Assembly: GCA_964017185.1 (NCBI GenBank)
Contig: OZ024871.1
Coordinates: 59,075,226 to 59,139,225 of the forward strand
Length of the DNA stretch: 64,000 nt
Direction of reading: 5' to 3'
DNA from: Rugalucina vietnamica
Lineage: Eukaryota > Mollusca > Bivalvia > Lucinida > Lucinidae
This document shows, in pieces, positions 11,578 through 23,000 of this stretch. The notes under the pieces were generated by a model, which saw nothing but the letters and a program-made list of their open reading frames with translations, was not told the origin of the DNA and made no database searches. Position numbers and translations under genes: made by a program. Numbering within the stretch: the first letter of the stretch is position 1; every line of letters starts with the position of its first letter.

Positions 11578-13588
11578 ATAAGAGCTGTTGCAGGACAGCT
11601 TAGCTCGCTAGCTCGCCTGACTTGTGCTTTGCCACTAAATCTATTAAAATCTATGACCAATGACGCTGACCTCAAGGTAACTCAGCTGGGTTGTGATGGT
11701 ACAGCATAAAACTTCAGACCAATATCTACCAACATTGAAAGTATCAACTTGATTATGTTCTAGAGAAACTGATATAAACTTATAAAACCTTTAACACAAA
11801 ATTTCCAAGTCCATGACCTTGACCTGAAAGTCATCCAGGTGGGTCATGATGGTACAGCATGAAACCAGAGACCAATATCTATCAACATGCACAGTGTCAA
11901 CTTGATCCATCAACATGTTCAAGAGATATAGACTTATAAAAGCTAAAGCCAAAAACTTAAACACAAAATTTTTAAGTCTGTGGCCTTGACCTAAAGGTGA
12001 TCCAGGGTGGGTCATGATGGTACTGCATAAAACTTCTGACCAATATCTATCATCAACTTGATACATCAACATGTTCAAGAGATATAGACTTATAAAAACT
12101 TAAACCAATGGTATCCATCATATCATGTGTCCTAGATTTTAACCTCTAGCCTCACCCCTGGGGATGGTACCCAGGATTTGGTGCCACAGAATATAAGCAA
12201 ACCCTACAGGGTATCTATGAACTAAATAAGAATATCCCTATGATTATTTGTTAAGACATGGACTTAGAGAAGAAACATTAAGATTGTAAACAACACATTT
12301 TAAAGGTGACCTAGATTTTGACCTCTAGCCCAGCCTCCAGCCTGGGTTCCTAACTAATGGAAACAAAGTAAACCCTATAGGGTACCTGTGGTCCAAATAT
12401 GAATGGTTTCCGATCATTGGTTCATAAAAAATACACCACTAGAGAAACTTTAACCAAAATTTTGACAAAATATTAAGAACATTCAAGAATTACAAACAAA
12501 CTAAAGAACATACGGGGGATGATCCAAAATAACGTAGACTTTTGCTGTAGCTTCTATACAGCTCAATCAAATGCTCATAAAATAACATGAACATAAATTG
12601 GAATGTGTCTAGATTATTGCGGCAAAATATCAAGCAAAAATAACTACCCGTTAAAAATCAACAGTAAAAACAAAAAGGTCACTGTGGTCTACCCGGCGCA
12701 CGTCAACTTTGATTTCGTAACGTCGTTGGCGTTTTTATTATTTTCCTATCAGCGCTTGCGGCCATCTATTCAACATGTACCATAGATAAAAAGAAGTTTA
12801 ACTTATTGTGCTCTGTACTTCACATATTTTCCGTCAATGTCCAAAACTCGAAACAAATTTTAACTTTAAATTGCTTCAAAATCGCCTCATCCGTAGCCGT
12901 CTGCATACGATCAGCGCATTACGCATTTACGTCACCAGTGATGCGCGTTATTTTTGTTTCTTTTTCCATCTTTGTTATGCTATTTTAGCGTCCGAATCAC
13001 AAGGGCGATATTTTTACACAGCTGATTTATTCATTGACTATTCTTATTTTCTCTACATTTAGTTGTTTTCGGTGTTTGTGTTGGCGTTTTTAAAAAACGC
13101 GACAATTTTAGTAATCGCATACATTTAAACCGTGTCTGGTGACGATGTTTTTAACGTTAAATGCAGGCTGAAAAGTGCACAATTGATACATGTAATTCAA
13201 AAACGCATGACTCAAATTTGTTGAAACTTATACACAGCAATATCTAAACGCCAAGCTTTTACTGTACTAAATTTGGTGCGATTTGCATGCCTATTTTACA
13301 TTTTATTGAGACATGTATGACACGGGACACGACCGAAAATTCTCGTGCGCCGCCTATGCGTCACCATGGTTTTAAAATGGCTCGGCGTGTTTGCGATACT
13401 TACGAAATGTGTAATTGTTTTATCTTATCTTGATATACGAATGTTTTGATTTAACGCAATATGCATTTTTCTTAAATAAATCTACGTATGTTAAAGCTAC
13501 AGCAAAAGTTTACGTTATTTTGGATTTTCCCTCGTATGAACGGAACTGCAAAAGCTATACCCGTCAGAATAAATGCCAGAGGTATAAA
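11578..13588 (+). mobile_element. F3a/F4 chimera: F3 head, F4 core and F4 3' hairpin
   Basis: The head is AATAAGAGCTGTTGCAGGAC with the F2/F3 5' hairpin and the F3 subterminal repeat GCTCGCCTGAC. Three core units of about 150-165 bp follow (marker GACCAATATCTA). From about 12118 the sequence switches to the module of F4 (TAGATTTTAACCTCTAGCC and following). After a foreign insertion at 12515-13531, the F4 tail resumes. It ends in a decayed F4 3' hairpin at about 13557-13588 (CTATACCCGTC.. ATAAATGCC.. GGTATA). Head and tail subterminal repeats therefore belong to different families, which suggests exchange through shared core modules or adjacent truncated copies. Confidence 0.7.
12515..13531. 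mobile_element. Non-autonomous TIR element (GGG ends, Harbinger-like)
   Basis: Terminal inverted repeats of about 33 bp begin GGGATGATCCAAAATAACG on the left and GGGAAAATCCAAAATAACG on the reverse complement of the right, both continuing to CTTTTGCTGTAGC. It interrupts the F4-type tail between AACATACG and the GTATGAACGG segment. Flanking ACG/TCG may be a 3-bp target duplication, which would fit PIF/Harbinger; that assignment is tentative. The inside is relatively CpG-rich and has no convincing open frame. Confidence 0.7.
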
Positions 13589-13806
13589 GACCCGTCTTAC
13601 TTTCAGATTGACATGACATCCAGTTTTATATAGTTTTATATATGAACACAGGTTTAGCCAAATAACCTACCTGTAAGCTCATAGGTGAAAACATTATTTC
13701 TTTCGAAAGACAGAATGTTTTGCAGCCTTACAGTACTGATACTGAGGTGAATGCTACAAAAAGTTTACATGTGATACTCTAACCAATTAATCACCAGCTG
13801 TTATCC

Positions 13807-13858
13807 ATCACTAGCTAATCCATATTGAAGTTATCACTAGCTAATCCATATTGAAGTT
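13807..13858. repeat. Perfect 26-bp tandem duplication beside a splice donor
   Basis: Two identical 26-bp units (13807-13832 and 13833-13858, starting ATCACTAGCTAATCC) lie in the intron, starting 8 bp beyond the exon D donor at 13866-13865. Identity of the copies implies a recent duplication. Confidence 0.9.
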
Positions 13859-13866
13859 ATACAGAC

Positions 13867-14079
13867 CTGTCCATGCTGTAGAGCAGCCTGCACCTGTTCT
13901 AATGTCTTGACAGGAGCCCAGCACTCTGCGATGAGACTGTTGTGTGACACGTCAAAGTTACACATGTTGAGTGTATGATAGATAGCCTTGATCTTCTTCA
14001 CCTTGATAATCCAGTTGTGGATCTCATTCTGGGTCTTCAACAATACACGGTGACGGTGGTCCATTGTCTGCTTCAGCAC
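13867..14079 (-). CDS. ATP6V0A: V-ATPase subunit a, exon D
   Basis: The exon encodes 71 codons from [13 protein letters not shown] through [16 protein letters not shown] and LIAECWAPV to LQHGQ. This matches the family block VL.QT.DHR.RVL...[16 protein letters not shown]...LIAE.W.PV. The acceptor is CCTGTAG. The donor is GTCTGT, much weaker at +3 to +6 than the GTAAGT donors of exons A-C, though preceded by a good CAG. A perfect 26-bp tandem duplication sits in the intron just beyond it. The next exon (usually encoding a .G..VPSILN.M motif) was not found below 13867. Confidence 0.93.
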
Positions 14080-17000
14080 CTACAGGTACACAGGACAATG
14101 GTAAGTTCATGGGAACCTGTCATTATGGAAACTTCTCCATGATTACTTGGGAATTTCTTTTAATTACATATTAAATATCTATTTATTAACTAAATTTTAA
14201 TTTTACAAATATTTACCTTGCCTATCATAAAATTATGGTTTATTATATTGATTTTTTTTAGAATTTAGCATCTTTGACTTTTAAATTACATTATTACATC
14301 AATTATTGATTTTTCTCTTGACCCCCTCAAACCTCAATTTTACTATATAAGTATAGGTTAGAAGGGGCTAAGTTCCACACGGAGATGTTTCCATGACGGT
14401 GGCCAATGTTCTTCAACCTTTCATAGTGTTTATATACATGAACTGTCATCAGAAATGTTCTCTTTGTAAGCAATGCCAGGGTAGTTGTGCCATTTTGTGA
14501 AGGAAAGGAATTCAGCACTTCGACTTTTAATGCTTAGAGTCAAACAGTTTAGCAACTGGTTTGATACAATTTTCATTTTTAATGGTTTTGGTAAGTCACA
14601 GTGTATCTCTTCTCTTATTTATTTATATACAGATTTGTTCCCCCTTCATAGTATAGATGCTTCACACAAAATTTGGCTTTGACTGGTCAGGTTGTTTCAA
14701 AAGGAGATCTTTGAACATGGTGGACGGACGACGATGACAGATGGAGGATGGGCCCTGCCTATCCTATAAGCTCACCTGTGAGCCTACCGCTCAGGAGAGC
14801 TAAAACTGAATGGATACATCAACAAAATTGCTTGTATCTCAACTGCCAATAGAACTCAAAATATCATCAATTTACTGCTTGGACAATGATTTAAAGCCAT
14901 GTGATCAGATATATAAAACATGCATGCTGGCAACCAAGATTCAATAAATTTTGTGGAGCACAACCTTCAATTTTATGTTATTTTACAAACAAATTCAAAA
15001 TTTTATGTAACATTAAGAAAATGTAATAACATATGGACAACATGGCAATCATGCATTGTCCTAGCATTCTATTGGTACCATTTTCAGCGCTCTAAGGATA
15101 TTTGCAGCTGAGATATAAGGGTTGGCATACCCCTTCAGTTTTGTTGATTTTTTATTTATACAGATCTCATTAATATACAGAAGGTGGACAAAAGTATTCT
15201 TCACTTTTCAAAACTCCAGACTTCAATGTATTTTCACATTTACAAGAAAAATTATCCTGCCATTCCTGGTAGTGGTCAACATATCTTAATGTTTTTGATG
15301 GCATTTGAAAGTGAAATGAATAAAGCAATCAACAAAGTTTATGTGATGAAGTTTCTACCTTGCATTTTTCATAAGTAACAGTTTAAATGTTTAGGAAATT
15401 TTGTAAAAGTAACTTTCCCATTGACATCAATTTTGACGTTGCCGAAAAATGGTCAAAAATAATCTCACAATTTTTTAAACATTTGCAACTTTAAATTGCA
15501 TGAAATACATTAAATGAAAAAACTTTTATTTACTGCTTTATTTATTCAGCTTTAAAATGACTCTAACAACATGAAAATATCTTAATCGGGAGAGACAGGA
15601 TATTTCTTCTCGTCAAAATGAAAATACATGGAGTTTTCCAAACGTGACAAATACTTTTGTCCACCTTCTGTATATACAACAAAAAATAGCTGAAGAATTA
15701 TATATCATGGTTATAGAACATTGTCCTAGCAATCATTTGATACCAAATATAGCTCTCTAGGTCTATCAGTAGCCAAGATACATGTCATTTTCAGCCCTAT
15801 AGGGGTTTTGTCTGCAGAGATACAAGTCATTTTGTGGCTTTACCTGTTTAATTATTCAACTTTTTCTCTCCAACTTCTCTCTTATATAACAAGTACTGGA
15901 CCCGGTCACACCGTTACCTCCCCTATATCACAAGTAATTGACCCTGTCACGCCGTTACCTCCCCTGTATCACAAGTACTGGAACCTGCCCTACAGTTACC
16001 TCCCCTATATCACAATTACTGGTCCCTGTCCTACCGTTACCTCCCCTATATCACAAGTACTGGACCCTGCCCTACCGGTACATCCCTTATATCACAAGTA
16101 CTGGTCCCTTGTCTACCAAAACATCCCCAATATCACAAGTACTGGACCCTGTCTTACCATTACCTCCCCTATATCACAAGTACTGGATCCTGTCCTACCG
16201 GTATATTCCCGATAACACAATAACTCCAACCACAGTTTGATGGAACAATTCGTTTTCATGCCTACATCCATTGGATGTTTGCTAGAAGAAATTTGATTGC
16301 AAAAAAAAAAAAAAATATTTGTGGTAAACAGTTACACTGCGGTTGTATTTAATATATATATAAGCATTACTATGGACCGACCACAGCTTTTGATGGAACA
16401 ATTTGATATCATACCTACATAGTGTGCACCCATTGGACACTTGCTAGAAGAAATTTGACTGCAAAAAAAAACTATTTTTTGTGGTAAGCAGTTACACTGC
16501 AGGGCGTATTTAATAAGCATTGCCTACTATATTTTTTCATTGTAAACTGAGTTTGATCAATACACCGTCGACAAGCCAGTCGGCCCACCTTGGTGTGAAA
16601 TAGTTGCTTGGCCCACCGGGGTTCAACTGGTGTTTTTCTTTTGCTCCGGATTTCCGTAACTTATTTGGCGCCCAGGGATTTCCATCGTCGGGCAGCTTAC
16701 TGAATTTGTGGGTCCTCGTTTTTGATTCATCGTGGTGGTTATCATGATTTATTTGTTTGTCCTTGATGATTCATTGACTAGTTAGAGACTCACCACGAGG
16801 ACCGAACAGCTAAATGTTGTCAACCATTGCATAAGATGAGGGTAAGGTTAGGGCCCTGTAAAATCGATTTAATCTCTCAGTAATTTCATATTATTGGTCG
16901 TTCCAATGCAATACTTCAGCTGTGGTTCTATTTGTTTTATGTTGTGGAGTCGAATTTTTGTGCTGTTTGAACCTTATATACGTCTTCATATTTTTGTTCA

Positions 17001-20000
17001 GTTCGGGTAACTGAGTGGCTGCAATGGGGAAATAGCTGCTCAATCAGCTTACTAGTGCCTTATTGTCAATTTAGTTTTTTCCCACCTCTGTTTTTAGAGT
17101 GGTAATCAGGCCTAGAAAAATCCACACGTCCGCTCGTATTTACGAGTGAAAGTTCAATACGGGCGAGTGGAAATTTACCCCGGCTCACCCGACAGGACGA
17201 GTAGCATTTTTGGGACTGTCTCTAGGCAGTAAATGTCAGTAAATGCAAAATCAGCTGAAGACTTTGTTTCCGATTGTCAAATGGATGTTTGCACTACGTC
17301 ACTAGTCCGCAGTAAATGAAATTCAATAAAATCCGGTACATGGTCCAAATACCGGAAAGCATTGGTCATTTTATTCACGGCGCGCCGTTCTATCGAGACT
17401 TAGGTTAAGACGTCCCGGGTTTTATCTCCATTTTATAAAACGGCTTACACCAAGGACGTACTTGATTTAGAAATTTTAAGAGTGATCGGATTGGTCCGAG
17501 CACCACGCTAAATCTAGGGAAAGTGGGCAAACGGAGTGCATTCGAGTCAATATATTTTTTCTTAACCAAATCCTAGGCGGGTAAGTTTTTTCTGAAAACC
17601 GTTTACTTCTGGTAAATGTTTTATGCTTGGAATGTGGTGTGAATTGAGGTGAGTATGAGTCATCCTAAACAAAATCATTAAAGTGCTAGTAAATATAAAA
17701 AATTGTTACTCAAAGTGTCTAAAATGGCATATTTTCACTGTCTGCAAAATGATTTTTTTGCTATCTGTCTCTGATTCAATGATTTTTTTGCTAAGGTGGT
17801 TGTTCTAAATGCTACTCCATCTTTATTCAATCATTCATGCACTACATAATACATAAAACACCAGCTTAGGTATGAATGTAAAAATGATTTCGATAATTTA
17901 GGATGGATAGCCAGGGAATAACAAAATGTTATTACTTTTTGTCAAACATGAGTCTTGAGTAAAATATTTCAAGAAAACACAGGGTGGTCCATATTCCCCA
18001 ATGGTCCATATTTCCCCAAATTACCCTGTTATTACATTAAGGAAATAGTTGAACATTCATCAAAAAGCTGATTTTTCTAGTAAAAAACAAGAGAACAAAG
18101 TATACGTTAAGCCAGTAAAAAGAAACTTTCAGCATAATAACCTGTACATTTATGCCTTTGTCTTTCCGGTTCAAACTGTCTGCAAACTTCAACATTGTCT
18201 TTGTATCCAACAAACCGCACTTCCTTTGTCCAAAATATAAAATGATTCAGTTTCATTTGGGTTTCGGAAGATTCTCAAAATCAGCGGTATTTTTTCGCAT
18301 TTGAACATTTGAAAATTAACTTAGGTCATTTAAAAAAAAAGGAGCATGGATGTGTGCATACAAAATTCATTACCACTGAACTTGGTCACATTTTAAAGCT
18401 TAGACATTGCCCCTTCATCATATGGTAAGAAATACAAGATATTTAATTTGCATATTCATGAATTTTAATGAAAATATTAAAAAAATGACAGAAAAATCAC
18501 GAAAAGTCAATAAATAAACTAATTTGAGGTCAAAACTATAATTGTGGCACTTTGTAATTTAACCAGTAATAGCATATGACAAATGTATTGATGTCATGTG
18601 CCTTAATGAAAATTATCTCATTTGCATATTCATGAATATTAATAAAATATAGAAAAATAAAGAAAATCGGAGATTAACTAAAGCCATTGCAAGTTTTGGA
18701 TGGGATATAAGATCTGTCTTGTATCCCTGAAACCAATTTTCATGGCTGCCAGTGTGGTCAGAGGGACCATCTTAATGCCATAAAATATTGTCCTCAACAA
18801 TGAACACATTTGCATGATGTGAAAAAAATTATATAGTTTCCACATCCACCCCTTGTGTGATCCTAAAGAATAGGGTAAGTAAGTAATGGTTTATTAAAGT
18901 GTCACATATCAACATCACAAATATTCAATATAATTATGAAAGACAAAACGTTGATACCCAGCCAAAATTTGGCTTACGAGACACTATGAATACAGTTTAA
19001 AAACATATATACATAGGGCACACTCTGCATGCCAATATCGATATTTGACCAACGCCGGAGTGAGATAGCTGACTCCGAGGATAACGCCTACGCCTGAGGA
19101 AAATAGAGGATGTTCTTCGTCTAAAAATGTCAAAATTAATTGGAAAACACGCTCTTTAATCAGTTTCACTAATGCTGTATCTTCCCATGACAATGAGTTT
19201 ATAGTTCAAATAAAATTTAGGCGCAAAGATATTCGTATAATTGAAAAATTTATGAAAGATGTACGTTAATACAACAAGCTCATTTAAACAGCTACACGTG
19301 TTTTTCTGTACGAAGATAGTAGTTAAAATTGTGCATATGGAAGAAACAATCTATATATGACATTAACAGAACCGATGCACACTTGTATTGGGTATATTTT
19401 GAACACTTTCAAGCATTTAATTAACAGACCCTCTTTAGTGAGGAAATGAGGGTAACGTTTACGCCGGAGTAAGATACGACTGCAGCCGGAGGAAATGTTA
19501 GAGAAGAGACAAGACCAACTACGACGCCCGATTTTGTTCTCAAGATTTGATGGTCTTTTTTATCAAGAAATCAAATACTTTCACCCCATAATGGTCTGTA
19601 ATGCCTATAATCTCCTACAAGATGCTTACCTTGTGGCGTGGGATCGCGCGGGCACGTTTCTGTTACACATAGAATTGAGGACATCTTGTTACACTTATTG
19701 TCTCAAATTCGTAGTTTATCATGAATAAAAATATTTCTGTACACGAAGATACAAACGAGCAATAATTGAAACAAAATCATGGCTTGCTTGATTCGCCACA
19801 GACATGCAATGCAACATGCACTAAAAGAGCACAGTTTTATTTTCTTTTGCAGGCATTTAGATTGTACAGTTTCACTCGATCGAGTCATTCATATTGATTC
19901 AGAAAACCTTTTGTTACTGTGCATTACTTAATTAATGTTCATTTCATGCTTTTTAAATACGAATAGTATTTTTTTTTATTAAAACATGGTAATGGATAGT

Positions 20001-23000
20001 CGTATGTGCTTAAAACGGGCAGAAAATGTATCACGGTATTTCAATAACCGTGCACGTGCGTGCACATATGTATCATTATACAGGTATAGCTGCCAAATAC
20101 TGTTGCTACCACTCTATCGAGTAAAAGTCAAGTACAAATAGTTTTTTGTTTTGAATCAGCATTCTGTGCAAACGTTATCATCCTCAGGCATTGGTCATGT
20201 CCATATGTAACCTTCCTCCGGCGTTGGCGATCCCATTCTTTTTTCCACAAGGAGTCTTTGGTGGCAAATAATGTCTAAATGCTTCGTCAGAAATGAGTTT
20301 TAAGTAAAACAGTTTGTACAGCGAGTATGAGTTATAAATTATAGTGTGAATAGAGAATGAAAAGTTTTGACTTGAAAGAATTGTTGACTTCTAAAGCAAT
20401 CTTGACAGTCAAAACCACAAAATCGTGCGTGTTTTCTTGTATTTTATATGTTCCAGTCAAAGTATTTTTACATTATGTAAATTTTATTTGGAAGCAAGAC
20501 CATCTTACAACATTAACTTATCATTACAAATACATTATCCCCTTGCTCTATCAAATATTTCATAGTTTTGCTGACAACCCTTCACACACTGTTCCTCAGG
20601 CGTTGGCTATTGCCTCGGAGTTAGCTATTTCACTCCGGCGTTGGTCGAATATCGATAATTGGCATGCAGAGTGTGATAGGGTATATTCGTAAAAGTATTC
20701 ATATACAAACAATAGTATGCTCTAGAATACTATAATTGGTCTGATAATGATGCATGGACTTAGCAATTTAACCTTAATACCTATTATTCAAATCATTGAT
20801 TTTGCTTATTCATGAAAATAAATAAAACACACAAGAAATCGGAGAAAAATCTTAGATGGAATAGGGGGTATACGTACAAAATCACTAAACAAACCCAGGA
20901 TGCTAAAAGAACTATCAAATAAATGCTATGGCTATGTACTCTGACTCTTATGTCTCATCTATAAGCATGATCTTATTTTCGATTTCATGAATTTTAATGG
21001 AAACTTCATAAATAGGAATGAAAAGGTGAAAAATTTAACCGGCAAACATCAAAATGATGCTTTTCTTAGCAAGCAAAAGCCCTAACATGCTAAAAATGGC
21101 ATTAAATGGTTGCTAGGGCAATATTATACCATCCTGTACTACAATATGTTAGTCATTCAATTTTTTATTTTATGAATATTAACAAAACCTTTTGAATTTA
21201 GAGGAAAGTTACGGAAAAATTAAGGCAGTTTACATAGAAAATCACATGAATTTTGGCTACTGATAGACCTAGAGTGCTATAGGACAATATTCTATAACCA
21301 TATAACCTGTTATATAAATAAATAGTGACTTTTGTTGTATGGGTATTAATGAGATCACTAAGAATAAGAGAATAAATAACGAAAAAATGAAGTGATATAC
21401 CAACACAATTGCATATATCTCAGCTGCCAATTGCCATATGTGCTGAAATGGTACCAATAGAATGCTAGGATGATGCAATTATGTCATGCAGTCTGATAGG
21501 CTAATCACACTTTTTTTTTTTTAATTTTTGTGAGTACATGTACTTAATAAAATGTATGAAAAGTGTAATATTAACAGAAAATTGAAGCTTGTGCTCTAAT
21601 AAATTTAATTGAATCTTGGTTGCCAGCAAGTGTACCCTTGTTTATCTGAATACATGATAATACAATATTGGCCTAGCTATTATTGATGTCATTTTGAGAT
21701 CTCTACAGCCATTGGTAGTCGAAATATATTCAATTTTGTTGGTGTACCCTTTCATTTTTCGTTGATGTTTCCCTTATTTATATGAATCTCATTAATATCA
21801 TTCTAATAGAAGAAGCTGGTGATTTAAATATCGGATTATATGGTTATAGAACATTGTCCTAGCAATTATTTGATACCAAATAAAGCTCTCTAGGTCAGTC
21901 AGTAGCCAAGATACATGTGATTTTCCTTAATTTTTCCGTAATTTCCATCTAAATTCGAAAGGTTTTGTTAATATTCATAATACAAACCAGAGGACCAATG
22001 GTCCTGTAAACGCTCACCTGAGACCTGAGATATATACCAATAAACTTGTTTGGCCAGAATGGTAATATGCATGTATATAACCCCAGGGTAGGGTCATAGT
22101 CAATTTCTTTATTAAATCATAAAGATTCAGTCCATTTGCCAATTTACTGCAAGTTTTGTCCTTCAACTGACATTGTAACAATTTTCCCCATTTAAATGCG
22201 TGGGCGGCCTAAGTTGACCTTGCCGTAAAAAAGGTCAAGGTCATCCCAGGGTCATGACTTATACAAACTTTGTAGAGCTGCATTGCCTGATGCTTCATGC
22301 CAAGTTTCAAAATCATAGGCCTTCTGGTTCTAGAGAAGAAGATTTTTAAAGATTTTTGCTATTTATAGCCATTGCGGCCATCTTGGTCATGTGACCTTGA
22401 CCATTTATACAAAAATTCATTCATTCTTCCTAAGAATGCTCCACATAAAGTTTGGCTTTGATCGGCCTAGCGGTTTCAGAGAAGAAGATGTTTGAATATT
22501 ATGGTCATACACATGTACATAGCCCTGGGGCAGGGGCAGAGCAACCCTCTGGGCCCAAAATATTTTCATAAACATAAATAGTCTGTCCATTTGCTGATTC
22601 CTAGCAAGTTTTTTGCCATTAATTGACATTTCCAATTTTTTCCCATTCAAATGCATGGGCGGCCTAAGTTGACCTTGCCGTAAAATAGGTCAAGGTCATC
22701 CCAGGGTCATGATTTATGTAAACTTTGTAGAGCTCCAGTCACTAATGCTTCACACCAAGTTTCAAAATCATTGGCCTTCTGGTTCTGGAGAAGAAGATTT
22801 TTAAAGGTTTTTTCTATTTATAGCCATGGCAGCCATCTTGGTCACGTGACCTTGACCATTTATAGAAACTTTCTTTCCCCCTTCCCAAGGATGCTCCATA
22901 TGAAGTTTGGCTTTGATTGGCCAAGCGGTTTCAGGGGAGAAGATGTTTCATTATTATGGTAATATACATGTAAATAGCCCCGGGGCAGGGGCAGACAACC

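Noticed and set aside
15808-16240. Repeat-protein gene
   Set aside because: The open frames come from a 41-bp minisatellite with few stops; overlapping frames are equally open.
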